Shown in pieces: positions 7,797-15,584 of a stretch of DNA of 47,739 nt. The stretch is from contig CALXTE010000014.1 in NCBI GenBank assembly GCA_944391345.1, positions 1 through 47,739 of the forward strand, in the 5' to 3' direction. Position 1 is the first letter of the stretch, and every line of letters starts with the position of its first letter. A program made the position numbers and the translations under genes. Source of the stretch: an uncultured Alphaproteobacteria bacterium (GTDB lineage Bacteria > Pseudomonadota > Alphaproteobacteria > RF32 > CAG-239). The notes below the pieces were generated by a model. That model had not been told where the DNA came from and ran no database searches. It saw only the letters and a program-made list of their open reading frames with translations.

Positions 7797-8360
7797 ATGA
7801 AACAGTTAGCAGGATCAATCAGAATTGGCTGGGTTATTGAATACAAAAACAAACCATGGACAATTACAAAAGCTCAACACATAAAACCGGGCAAAGGCGG
7901 CGCCTTCATGCAGGTTGAAATGAAGTCTGTCGAAGAAGGAACAAAAACCAACGAACGCTTTAGAACAGAAGATACGGTTGAAAAATTAATGGTCGAAGAA
8001 AAAGACTGCCAGTTCTTGTTTGAAGACGGCACCGGCTTAACCTTCATGGACAGTGAAACTTTTGATCAATTTACGCTTCCGGCAGATATCTTGGGCGATT
8101 CGCGTCCGTTTATGACCGATGGCATGGCTGTCATCATCAGCTTTATTGACAACAAGCCGATTTCGGTTGAATTGCCGTTGCAAGTTGTTTGCACCGTTGC
8201 TGAAACAGAGCCTGTGGTTAAAGGCCAAACTGCCGCTTCTTCTTATAAGCCGGCAATTTTGGACAATGGTGTTCGCGTTATGGTTCCGCCCTTTATCGGT
8301 GCAGGTGACAAGATTGTTGTCGGCACGGCTGAAGGCAACTATGTAGAAAGAGCAAAATAA
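7797..8360 (+). CDS. efp: Elongation factor P
   Basis: Translation factor that relieves ribosome stalling at polyproline stretches. The protein has 187 residues, three OB-type domains, and the N-terminal loop HIKPGKGGAF whose K33 matches the residue modified by EpmA (beta-lysylation) in enterobacteria. The C-terminal domain ends with GDKIVVGTAEGNYVERAK, matching the family. The start has GGAGAAAAAG upstream. It is followed after 17 bp by the inositol-monophosphatase-like gene, a frequent neighbour in alphaproteobacteria. A Pro/Lys repeat protein two genes downstream (9213-10238) is rich in proline but its prolines are mostly single, so dependence on EF-P is not implied. Confidence 0.97.
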   Translation: MKQLAGSIRIGWVIEYKNKPWTITKAQHIKPGKGGAFMQVEMKSVEEGTKTNERFRTEDTVEKLMVEEKDCQFLFEDGTGLTFMDSETFDQFTLPADILGDSRPFMTDGMAVIISFIDNKPISVELPLQVVCTVAETEPVVKGQTAASSYKPAILDNGVRVMVPPFIGAGDKIVVGTAEGNYVERAK

Positions 8361-8377
8361 TAACAGGGCAGGGAATA

Positions 8378-9184
8378 ATGTCTTATTTATCACCGAATTT
8401 AACCAATCTGATTGCGGCGGTTAAAAAAGCATCGCAGTCATTGACCAGAGATTTCAGCGAGATAGAACAACTGCAATCTTCGGTGAAGGATTATCGCACC
8501 TTTGTGATAAACGGCTATAACAAAGCCGAGCGCACGTTAAAAACCGAGCTGGCGCGCCTTCGTCCAAACTTTTCGTTTGCCGAAGACGGGAAACCGCATC
8601 CGCAAGGGGGCTATTTTGTAATTTCTGCCTTGAGCGGCATGAACAATTTTATTCATGCGATTCCATACCTGACAATGTCTGTTGCCATGTGTGAAAACGA
8701 CACAACCTTGGCGGCTGTGATTTATAACCCCATATCAGACGAGCTGTTTTTTGCCGAAAAGGGAATGGGGGCTTATAAAGAAGGCTTCCGCAGTCACGAG
8801 CGCTTGAGAGTATCATCTCGCAAAGAGCTTGCAGAGGCTGTTGTCTTTACCGAACCGTCTCACCGTGCAGAAAATCATGCCGAAGACAGCATTTTGTATA
8901 ATAAATTGGCAGCATCAACCGGTGCCGTTCGCCTGCTGGGCGATTCGAATTTAAGCTTGGCTTATGTTGCCGCCGGCAAGGCTGATGCCTTTGTTGCCAA
9001 AGGCCAGCAAATAAATGACCTCACAGCCGGTATCATGCTGGTCAAAGAAGCCGGAGGCTATGTTTTTGACATTAGTCAAAAAGACATCCGCACGGAAGAT
9101 TTACCGGCAGTAATTGCCTCTGGAGATATTATCGCGGTTAATGCAAATTTAAACAACAAGGTATATGATTTGCTCAATCGTTAA
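8378..9184 (+). CDS. Inositol-monophosphatase-like protein, catalytic residues missing
   Basis: Homologue of SuhB/inositol monophosphatase by overall sequence: MSVAMCENDTTLAAVIYNPISDELFFAEKGMGAY and GDSNLSLAYVAAGKADAF with LVKEAGGYV are diagnostic. However the metal-binding core is altered. The family motif D-P-x-D-G-T-x-N-F is replaced around residues 83-91 by SALSGMNNF, so both aspartates are lost, and the upstream glutamate motif GEE is AEDG. The last motif, WDxAAG, is NDLTAG and keeps one aspartate. The protein is 268 residues, full length, with no frameshift, so it looks like a maintained pseudoenzyme rather than a decaying gene. It lies 17 bp after efp and is probably co-transcribed with it. 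Confidence 0.85.
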   Translation: MSYLSPNLTNLIAAVKKASQSLTRDFSEIEQLQSSVKDYRTFVINGYNKAERTLKTELARLRPNFSFAEDGKPHPQGGYFVISALSGMNNFIHAIPYLTMSVAMCENDTTLAAVIYNPISDELFFAEKGMGAYKEGFRSHERLRVSSRKELAEAVVFTEPSHRAENHAEDSILYNKLAASTGAVRLLGDSNLSLAYVAAGKADAFVAKGQQINDLTAGIMLVKEAGGYVFDISQKDIRTEDLPAVIASGDIIAVNANLNNKVYDLLNR

Positions 9185-9212
9185 TGAACTAACGGAACTG
9201 GAAGGAAAAGAG

Positions 9213-10238
9213 ATGCTGAAAAAAACGGTAGCTTTAGGCGTTTGCGCAATAAGTTTAATGGTCGGAATATCATCAGGACATGCGGAAGATAATGTTGTGA
9301 TTGATATGTCTGTACTGGACAGCTTAGGCGCTCCGTCATCGGCAACCGTATCAAGTCCAAAGCCTCTTTTCCCGACAGTTAAGAAAAAAACTGCCAAGCC
9401 GAAAGTCAAGGCTAAAAAGGTAAAAAAAGCCAAAGCAGTAAAGACACCGAAAGTAAAGGTTGAAACCCCGAAACCCAAGGTCGCAGTACCGGAAGTAAAA
9501 GTTGAAACCCCGAAACCCAAGGTCGCAGTACCGGAAGTAAAAGTTGAGGCACCAAAACCCGAGGTCGCAGTACCGGAAGTAAAAGTTGAGGCACCGAAAC
9601 CCGAAGTTGTCGCACCGGAAGTAAAAGTTGAGGCACCGAAACCCGAAGTTGTCGCACCGGAAGTAAAAATTGAAACCCCGAAACCCGAGGTCGCTGCACC
9701 GGAAGTAAAGGTTGAAACCCCGAAACCCGAAGTTGCCGCACCGGAAGTAAAGGTTGAAACCCCGAAACCCGAAGTTGCCGCACCGGAAGTAAAGGCTGAA
9801 ACCCCGAAACCCGAGGTTGCAGTACCGGAAGTAAAGGTTGAAACCCCGAAACCCGAAGTTGTGGTGCCCGAAGTAAAAATTGAGGCACCCAAAAGAGAGG
9901 TTATTATATCTCAACCGCAAGCAAGCCAAGATTCTCAAGCCGGTATTATAACTTTTGCGCCGCAGCAAAGTGAGTTGGAAGATACGCAAAAGAAAATCAT
10001 AGACGACACATTGGCTTCCTTCCAAAATCCGAAAGTCAACAAGATGTCCATAATCTCATATAGTCTTTCGGGTGGCGAAAATGTTTTCCAAAACAAGCGA
10101 ATCAGCTTGAATCGCGCCGTCAATACACGGAGTTATCTTTTGGAAAAAGGTTATAAAAACTTTAGCATAAAGATAATAAATGTTGAAGCTGACGATGACA
10201 GAATCAACACAGTTTCCCTGACGGAACTAAAAAAATAG
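9213..10238 (+). CDS. Exported Pro/Lys-repeat protein with OmpA-like C-terminus
   Basis: The 341-residue product has a signal peptide (MLKKTVALGVCAISLMVGISSGHA), a Lys-rich segment, eleven 14-residue repeats of the type VKVETPKPEVAVPE (residues about 81-234), and a C-terminal domain of about 100 residues resembling OmpA-type peptidoglycan-binding domains (GIITFAPQQSELEDTQKKI, ISLNRAVNTRSYLLEKGY). Proline/acid/lysine repeats before OmpA domains act as spacers that reach from membrane to peptidoglycan, as in TonB-like or Pal-like proteins. The ATG at 9213 is preferred over the in-frame ATG at 9165 because it gives a clean signal peptide and has GAAGGAAAAG just upstream. The gene starts 28 bp after the phosphatase-like gene. 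Confidence 0.8.
   Translation: MLKKTVALGVCAISLMVGISSGHAEDNVVIDMSVLDSLGAPSSATVSSPKPLFPTVKKKTAKPKVKAKKVKKAKAVKTPKVKVETPKPKVAVPEVKVETPKPKVAVPEVKVEAPKPEVAVPEVKVEAPKPEVVAPEVKVEAPKPEVVAPEVKIETPKPEVAAPEVKVETPKPEVAAPEVKVETPKPEVAAPEVKAETPKPEVAVPEVKVETPKPEVVVPEVKIEAPKREVIISQPQASQDSQAGIITFAPQQSELEDTQKKIIDDTLASFQNPKVNKMSIISYSLSGGENVFQNKRISLNRAVNTRSYLLEKGYKNFSIKIINVEADDDRINTVSLTELKK
9453..9914 (+). repeat. Eleven tandem 42-bp repeats (14 aa)
   Basis: In-frame tandem repeat of 42 bp coding for units like VKVETPKPEVAVPE. Positions 5 (Thr/Ala), 9 (Glu/Lys) and 11-12 (Ala-Val, Val-Ala, Ala-Ala, Val-Val) vary between units while VK-E-PKP-V--PE is fixed. The last unit is degenerate. Repeat number is likely to vary between strains by slippage. 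Confidence 0.95.
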
Positions 10239-10267
10239 ATAAAAATACAAAAAATTAAAAAAAAAGC

Positions 10268-10296
10268 TTGCGTTTATCAAGAGTCTAATGTATAAG
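10268..10296 (+). promoter_or_regulatory. Promoter of rpmE
   Basis: TTGCGT and TATAAG are separated by 17 bp, in an AT-rich gap between the OmpA-like gene and rpmE, about 45 bp before the rpmE start. Confidence 0.6.
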
Positions 10297-10340
10297 AGCA
10301 CTAACTTTGAATGTAAGTTTTAAATTTGTGGAGAAAAAGA

Positions 10341-10577
10341 ATGAAAAAAGGTATTCATCCTGATTATCACGAAATTACCTATGTGATGACAGATGGCACG
10401 GAATGCAAGACAAGAAGTACTTGGGGCAAAGCCGGCGAAAAAATGAATCTTGAAATTGACCCGAAATCTCATCCGGCATGGACAGGTGTTCACCGCATGG
10501 TTGATACCGGTGGTCAAGTTTCTAAGTTCAACAGCAAATTTGCTGCTTTCGGCCTGAAAACTGATACTTCTAAATAA
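10341..10577 (+). CDS. rpmE: 50S ribosomal protein L31
   Basis: Ribosomal protein L31 of the large subunit, 78 residues. It begins [22 protein letters not shown] and contains the characteristic [12 protein letters not shown] and [14 protein letters not shown]. Only one cysteine is present, so it belongs to the non-zinc (C-minus) type. The ATG at 10341 has GGAGAAAAAG just upstream; the reading frame extends slightly further 5' but without a good start. It has its own promoter at 10268-10296 and a strong terminator at 10604-10638, so it is likely a monocistronic unit. Confidence 0.96.
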   Translation: MKKGIHPDYHEITYVMTDGTECKTRSTWGKAGEKMNLEIDPKSHPAWTGVHRMVDTGGQVSKFNSKFAAFGLKTDTSK

Positions 10578-10603
10578 GCTTGTAAAATAATTTAAGCTTT
10601 ATT

Positions 10604-10638
10604 AACCTGAACTTGATAAAATAAGTTCAGGTTTTTTT
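10604..10638 (+). terminator. Terminator of rpmE
   Basis: AACCTGAACTT, short loop, AAGTTCAGG, then TTTTTTT. A clear Rho-independent terminator 27 bp after the rpmE stop. Confidence 0.9.
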
Positions 10639-10656
10639 GTTTTTAGGAAAAAAGCA

Positions 10657-12282
10657 ATGGTAGATATCACACACTACGAAGTATACGTAGACAGAGGAAA
10701 TGGCTGGAAGTTGGAAGAAAGATTTCCGGAAGAACAACACGATTCCGCCATCAAATTTGCCCATGAATTAGAGCATGATAATGTTTCTGTGAAATTAATA
10801 AGAGAAAAATTTAATGTCATGGATAATAATTATCAAGAAACGGTAGAGTTTGTAAATATCGTTGAGAAAAAAAACAAAAAAAAGGCGCGAGGAGAAAGCA
10901 GCAATTTTTTCACCAAAGAGCGCAGCGACAAAAATGATGAGTTTAATAATGAAATAAACAGCATATATTCAGCTGTTGAAGAACAAACAAATTCAGTCAA
11001 AAATATGACCATGGCAGTCATAAAGCTGATATTGATTATTATATTCAGCTTATTGTTTGCCAATTTGGTTGTCACCTTGTCTTTGCCGCTGGTTGATGAA
11101 ACCATGCCGGAAGAATCAACCAAGACAATATTATTTTTGTTTTTCTTTGGTCTGTTTCTGCTGGTTGCCGTTCCGTTAATATTAAAAAAAGTCCCGTGGC
11201 AAGTTTTTGGCCTGCGCCGCCGTCATAAAAAAATAATTCCGGAGAAAAAATTTTTAAGCAAAGCCGACGCCATCGTCCGGCTATATAATCTCAATGCCGG
11301 TATGGCGGCTGATATAGTTCCGTCTTTTCCTGAAGCAGAAATGAAGGACAAGCGCAAAATTGTTGAATTTTTGAGCCAAATGATAGCGCACATGGATAGC
11401 CGCATCTCGATTTCAGATGATTTCAATCGTTTGGGGCTAAGATTTGTGGTCTATGGCGCCTGCATGGAGCTTGCCAGATATAATAAACTTAATATAGCTC
11501 AAGCCAATTCACTGTTGCATGAGGCCTTTAGCATAATAGATGGAAAAGACGCAAACGTCGCTGCTTTTTATGAGGCGAAGAACACTTATCAAGACACAAA
11601 GGTTGCGGTATTTCTAACCGGCGTCGGTGCTTACCTCATGTCGCAAAAAATACATGGCGAAGATTTTGACTGGGATATATTGCGCATAACATTTGGCAAA
11701 TGGTGCAAATTAAATAACATAACCTATCAACAAAAAAAGAAAGAGGAAGAAACACAAAAGCAACAAAAACAAACCGCAAAAGAAGAAAAAACTTACGCCA
11801 GCGGTTTGGTGAACATTTACCTCAGAATTTTATACAACGGAACAGATAAAAAACCGCAAGACTATTCTGCCGACATACAAGAAGGAATACTTAATATCAT
11901 TAATAATCTTGCCGGAAAGTATAACGGCACGGTCATATCAGATAAAAAGACGCTAATTTCTGTTCAATTTTCCAATATGGCGCAAGGCGCCAAATGCGCA
12001 GAAGAGATTTTAGGCGATGCCAAAAACTATGTAGAAGAAATGAATGATGAAAATCTGATTGTTGCGGAACGAATAGTTTTAATCGAGGCCAAAGTCGATG
12101 ATCTGCCCAAAAAAGAAGAATATATTGATGATTTAATCGCCCAGACTTATGACGGAGAAATTATCATGGATGAAAATATTTCAAAAGTCTTATCAGGCCA
12201 AGGATTTGAAATAGAAGACCTAGGCACCAAAAAGCTTGAAAAAACAGGTTTATCAATAGGTTTGCACAAGCTAAATCTATAA
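10657..12282 (+). CDS. Two-TM membrane protein with cyclase-like C-terminal domain
   Basis: Not a protein I can name. The 541-residue product has a hydrophilic N-terminus (about 110 residues), two hydrophobic segments (about residues 125-150 and 160-180), a basic patch, a helical cytoplasmic middle and a charged linker (KKKEEETQKQQKQTAKEEK). The last ~150 residues recall a class III adenylate/guanylate cyclase homology domain in layout: ILNIINNLAGKYNGTVI, a region with FSNMAQGAKCAEEIL, and an ending FEIEDLGTKKLEKTGLSIGLHKL similar to the Fe..G...LKG....V..L end of such domains. The metal-binding aspartates are not evident, so it is probably non-catalytic or only distantly related. Start at 10657 follows TAGGAAAAAAGCA. 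Confidence 0.6.
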   Translation: MVDITHYEVYVDRGNGWKLEERFPEEQHDSAIKFAHELEHDNVSVKLIREKFNVMDNNYQETVEFVNIVEKKNKKKARGESSNFFTKERSDKNDEFNNEINSIYSAVEEQTNSVKNMTMAVIKLILIIIFSLLFANLVVTLSLPLVDETMPEESTKTILFLFFFGLFLLVAVPLILKKVPWQVFGLRRRHKKIIPEKKFLSKADAIVRLYNLNAGMAADIVPSFPEAEMKDKRKIVEFLSQMIAHMDSRISISDDFNRLGLRFVVYGACMELARYNKLNIAQANSLLHEAFSIIDGKDANVAAFYEAKNTYQDTKVAVFLTGVGAYLMSQKIHGEDFDWDILRITFGKWCKLNNITYQQKKKEEETQKQQKQTAKEEKTYASGLVNIYLRILYNGTDKKPQDYSADIQEGILNIINNLAGKYNGTVISDKKTLISVQFSNMAQGAKCAEEILGDAKNYVEEMNDENLIVAERIVLIEAKVDDLPKKEEYIDDLIAQTYDGEIIMDENISKVLSGQGFEIEDLGTKKLEKTGLSIGLHKLNL

Positions 12283-12359
12283 ATAAACAGAAAAACATTG
12301 CGTTGGCGCTAATTTTATGATACAATAAAAAAGTTAGGAGCATAGAAGGGAGAGGAACA

Positions 12360-13193
12360 ATGGCACTTACGGTTCCACGCAGTACAAATATAGATGATAG
12401 CGGCATCAGCCACTGGGAAAAGAGCATAACCGACGTTAACGATGTTGACGAGGGCTTTACCAATGCGCGCGACTTAGGCTATATGCGCTTAAACTATGCC
12501 CGAATCAGCACGGTCGGAAAATTGGCTAATAATGATAGCTTGGATATGTATAAGATTCAGGTTCAGTCCAACGGCAAGCTGAGTATATCCTTGCGCAGCG
12601 GTGCCAGCGAAAATGAAAATGTTCTTGATTTGTCAGAATATCAAGCCAAACTTGATGAGTTAAAAAAATTAACAGACCCGGAGGGCTATGCCAAAGAGCA
12701 GGAAGAAAAAGCTAAAGAGGCAGAAAAATATGGCTTATTAGGGATAAACGGTGAGGGGCTGCAAATACAGGTTTATACCTATAAAAACGGAAAAGAGGTT
12801 TTGGTTGCCGATTCGACTGCCGAAAAGGGAAGCGACGAATATATCGCCATGGAGCAGTTGCTGAATGGTGAATATAAAGCCAAGAAAGGTGATTTTTACA
12901 TCAAAATCAGCCGCACGGAAGATTATGATGCAAATAAAGATTTGGCCTATGTCATGCAAATTAAACAAGGCGAAAACTATAAGCATGACTATGTCACGAC
13001 CGAGAGTATGTCAGATGACAGCAAAAACAAAACCACCAGCAATGTTCCAATGATTAGTACCAGTTCAACCGGCACATTATCTGCAGTAAATGCGCTGGAA
13101 ATACAGGCGACAAGATATCAGGGCGCCGCCGACATGTTGGCCAATGGTTATCTTAATTTAGCCCGAATATATCAAAATAATAGCAAATATTAA
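12360..13193 (+). CDS. Unknown protein with PPC-like beta domain
   Basis: Unrecognised 277-residue protein without a signal peptide or membrane segment. The middle, from about residue 40 to 215, has the layout of bacterial pre-peptidase C-terminal (PPC)-type beta domains: YARISTVGKLANNDSLDMYKIQVQSNGKLSISLRS, then LQIQVYTYKNGKEVLVADS, then GEYKAKKGDFYIKISR and LAYVMQIKQG. It contains an inserted helical Lys/Glu segment near residue 110. The C-terminus (SAVNALEIQATRYQGAADMLANGYLNLARIY) is helical and may be a secretion or assembly signal. A GGGAGAGGA ribosome-binding site precedes the ATG at 12360. It is followed by a hairpin and then trcR. Function is not known. Confidence 0.6.
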   Translation: MALTVPRSTNIDDSGISHWEKSITDVNDVDEGFTNARDLGYMRLNYARISTVGKLANNDSLDMYKIQVQSNGKLSISLRSGASENENVLDLSEYQAKLDELKKLTDPEGYAKEQEEKAKEAEKYGLLGINGEGLQIQVYTYKNGKEVLVADSTAEKGSDEYIAMEQLLNGEYKAKKGDFYIKISRTEDYDANKDLAYVMQIKQGENYKHDYVTTESMSDDSKNKTTSNVPMISTSSTGTLSAVNALEIQATRYQGAADMLANGYLNLARIYQNNSKY

Positions 13194-13230
13194 GCTCAAA
13201 GTTAAAAAAAGCTCTTGTATAATCTTAAAA

Positions 13231-13268
13231 CATTCACTATTCTTGAGAAAAATAGTGAATGTTTTTTT
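13231..13268 (+). terminator. Strong hairpin between 12360 gene and trcR
   Basis: CATTCACTATT, 9-nt loop, AATAGTGAATG and seven T. A perfect 11-bp stem. A TATAAT at 13218-13223 lies just upstream, so the hairpin is either the terminator of the preceding gene or the very 5' end of a trcR transcript. Without a good -35, the first reading is preferred. Confidence 0.85.
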
Positions 13269-13291
13269 ATGCAAAAAAGAAAGGAAGAAAA

Positions 13292-13969
13292 ATGACAGCA
13301 CCATTAATGCCAAAAGCCACGGCAGTATGGCTGGTAGAAAACACAACGCTGAGCTTTATACAAATAGCAGATTTTTGCGAATTGCACGAGTTAGAAATAC
13401 AGGCCATTGCCGACGGCGATGTTGCTTTTAATATTATGGGAATTTCTCCGGTTGACACCAACCAGTTGACCTGGGAAGAAATCAAACGCTGCGAAGCAGA
13501 TGGCAGTGCACGCTTGCAGGCGAATAAAATGGAACTCAATGTTCGTGAAAAAAATGCCAAGGCCAAAAAGGTTTTGTCTCCATCACAAAGAAATGACAAA
13601 CCCAACGCCGTTGCATGGATTCTCAAAAATTGTCCCGAATTAACCGATGCTCAAATTTGCAAGCTGGTTGGTACGACAAAGCCGACGATTGAAGCCATTA
13701 GAAACGGCACGCACAGAGATTCTGCCGTTATCCGCCCAAAAAATCCGGTGGCTATTGGCCTTTGCACCGAAAAAGATTTGGAAAAAGCCATAAACACCAA
13801 TAAGGCAAAAGCCGAGGCTCAGGCCGAAAGAGAGGCCAAAGCCGCCGCCATTGCCGAGAAAAAGGCCGAAAAGAAAAAACAGCAAAAAGCTAAAGCCAAG
13901 GCTAAAAAAGCTAAAGCTTCTAAAAAAGTTAAAGCTGCTAAAAAAGAAAAGAAAAAAGCTGAAAAATAA
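13292..13969 (+). CDS. trcR: Cell-cycle transcriptional regulator TrcR (DUF1013)
   Basis: Member of the alphaproteobacterial DUF1013 family; TrcR is the name given to the Caulobacter cell-cycle regulator. The N-terminus PLMPKATAVWLVENTTLSF with QIADFCELHELEIQAIADGDV is diagnostic, and the core continues through QLTWEEIKRCEAD and the helix-turn-helix-like LTDAQICKLVGTTKPTIEAIRNGTH. From about residue 160 the sequence becomes a Lys/Ala tail, which is longer and more basic than I would expect and could bind nucleic acid. The ATG at 13292 (AAGGAAG upstream) is chosen over an earlier in-frame TTG-type start because it gives the canonical N-terminus. Length 225 residues. Confidence 0.88.
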   Translation: MTAPLMPKATAVWLVENTTLSFIQIADFCELHELEIQAIADGDVAFNIMGISPVDTNQLTWEEIKRCEADGSARLQANKMELNVREKNAKAKKVLSPSQRNDKPNAVAWILKNCPELTDAQICKLVGTTKPTIEAIRNGTHRDSAVIRPKNPVAIGLCTEKDLEKAINTNKAKAEAQAEREAKAAAIAEKKAEKKKQQKAKAKAKKAKASKKVKAAKKEKKKAEK

Positions 13970-13976
13970 AACGAAA

Positions 13977-14004
13977 AACCTGAGTTAAATGCTCAGGTTT
14001 TTTT
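13977..14004 (+). terminator. Terminator of trcR
   Basis: AACCTGAG, 7-nt loop, CTCAGGTT and a run of T directly after the trcR stop. Confidence 0.9.
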
Positions 14005-14082
14005 CTGTGCAGAAAAAATATTAATTCATAATTTACAAAGAATTGCTAAGCTACCTAAAAACAGAAAATGAGGGAAAAAACA

Positions 14083-15120
14083 ATGACATTTAACATTTCT
14101 GAATTCATCCGCGTAAACCGTGTCTATTTTATCTGGGCAATATTTATGGGACTTTTGTATTTGTTCAGAAACATGTTTGGCTTGGTTTTTATTACTTTCA
14201 TTATGTGCTTTATTGTTTCCGGCGTAACCCATTGGATTCGCCGCAAATATCACCTCAATCGCAGATTTTTGGTTGTGTGCTTTTATCTGTTATTTTTGCT
14301 GGGAGTAACGGCGTTTCTGGCCTATATTCCTTCACGCATTTTGTCAGAAACAATCAACTTCACGGAACAACTTCCGCAAAGTATGAGCTCTGTAAAAAAT
14401 TGGATGAACAATAACTTGAGCTCAAACGAATTTATTGCGCCGCTTTTGCCTCAGATAAAGGAGGCCCTGTTTCCCGAAAGTTTGGTCGTCAGCGCATGGA
14501 ACGGTGTAAGCTCTGCGCTGGAACAAGGCGTGCACTACATCGGGTGGTTCTTCCTGGCGATATTATTCAGCTTTTTGATAATGTATGATTTGCCGATATT
14601 GTCCCGCGGGGTCAGAAGATTGCGCTTCACAAGATTAGCAGAATCTTATCGCGAGACGTCTGATAGTATTATTCTCTTTGCCAAGGTTGTTGGTGAAAAT
14701 TTTCGTGCCCAGTTAATGATATCGGCCATAAACACAATGTTAACGGCCTTTTTCTTGCATCTTATGGGGGTGAAGGCAATTGTGCTATTATGCACAATCG
14801 TTTTCATGTGCGGGTTGATTCCGGTGTTAGGAATGTGGATTTCATCAGTTCCGGTAATTTTAATGGCGGTCAACAGCGGCGGCATGGAGCTAGGCTTTTG
14901 GGCGCTGATGATGATAATTTTCATTCACTTGCTGGAGGCTTATGTATTAAACCCAAGGATTGTTTCTTCTGTCATGCATATCAATCCGGTCATGACCTTG
15001 ATTATCTTATATATTGCTCATAGCATGATAGGCATGTGGGGAATGTTGCTGGGAGTTCCGATTGCCGTATATATTTATCGCAAAATCAGCCGTCCGCTGG
15101 ATACGCCAAAGGCTATTTAA
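14083..15120 (+). CDS. AI-2E/PerM family membrane transporter
   Basis: Polytopic inner-membrane protein of the AI-2E transporter (PerM/YdiK/TqsA) family, 345 residues. Hydrophobic segments pair at the N-terminus, a periplasmic-type loop (PSRILSETINFTEQLPQ) follows, and the C-terminal half has the family features MISAINTMLTAFFLHLMGV, CGLIPVLGMWISSVPVILMAV and HLLEAYVLNPRIVSSVMHINPVMTLI, ending with GVPIAVYIYRKI. Substrates of most members are unknown; the autoinducer-2 label is historical. Two in-frame ATGs exist; the one at 14083 is preferred because GAGGG lies 8-10 nt upstream. Its 3' end overlaps by 8 bp, tail to tail, with the small exported protein on the other strand. Confidence 0.88.
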   Translation: MTFNISEFIRVNRVYFIWAIFMGLLYLFRNMFGLVFITFIMCFIVSGVTHWIRRKYHLNRRFLVVCFYLLFLLGVTAFLAYIPSRILSETINFTEQLPQSMSSVKNWMNNNLSSNEFIAPLLPQIKEALFPESLVVSAWNGVSSALEQGVHYIGWFFLAILFSFLIMYDLPILSRGVRRLRFTRLAESYRETSDSIILFAKVVGENFRAQLMISAINTMLTAFFLHLMGVKAIVLLCTIVFMCGLIPVLGMWISSVPVILMAVNSGGMELGFWALMMIIFIHLLEAYVLNPRIVSSVMHINPVMTLIILYIAHSMIGMWGMLLGVPIAVYIYRKISRPLDTPKAI

Positions 15121-15541
15121 CCACAAAGGCTTCATTTGAGTTCATCTTTTTCAAATCCTCTTCAAGTGTTTTGTTGAAGGGGATTTTTCCTGTTTGCCCG
15201 ATAACAACAAGGTCTTTTAGATAGTCATCATATTTTTCTTTGTAGTCGGGATGCAGTTTTTCATCAAGAATAGGTGTATTGGTAGAAAAGGCAAGCTGAG
15301 GCGAGGACTCTTCTGCCGGAGCGGTGCTGTTGCTTTGAGCTTCATCATCAGCGGAGAGCTTTTTAATAGTGTTATAAATTGTCTGAGAAGGCACAATCGG
15401 TGGCAGTTTTTCTTGATAATCAAGCTCATTTTCGGGAATAAAAAACGCCGGCTTAAGCTTTTTGCGCAAATATTGCGAATGAGCCATCGTCACACAGCCA
15501 CACACAAACGCAGCCGCAATAAATATTTTAGAAAAATGCAT
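15113..15541 (-). CDS. Small exported protein, unknown
   Basis: Unrecognised 142-residue protein with a cleavable signal peptide (MHFSKIFIAAAFVCGCVTMAHS). The mature part is hydrophilic, with a Pro-containing start (PAFFIPENELDYQEKLPPIVPS), a Ser/Ala-rich low-complexity linker and an acidic/lysine C-terminus (DYKEKYDDYLKDLVVIGQ). The Cys pair lies in the signal region and no clear lipobox follows, so a periplasmic rather than lipoprotein location is favoured. It is convergent with the transporter gene and divergent from the HExxH protein. Confidence 0.65.
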   Translation of the reverse strand: MHFSKIFIAAAFVCGCVTMAHSQYLRKKLKPAFFIPENELDYQEKLPPIVPSQTIYNTIKKLSADDEAQSNSTAPAEESSPQLAFSTNTPILDEKLHPDYKEKYDDYLKDLVVIGQTGKIPFNKTLEEDLKKMNSNEAFVVK

Positions 15542-15584
15542 TAGCGTAACCCAAAATTAAGAATATTCACTTAAACTAGAATAC

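Noticed and set aside
9149-10025. Long minus-strand reading frames opposite the Pro/Lys-repeat gene
   Set aside because: They are repeat-generated shadows (TSGxATSGFGVS-type and YFRCG-type) of the plus-strand gene, which has a start, ribosome-binding site, signal peptide and OmpA-like domain.
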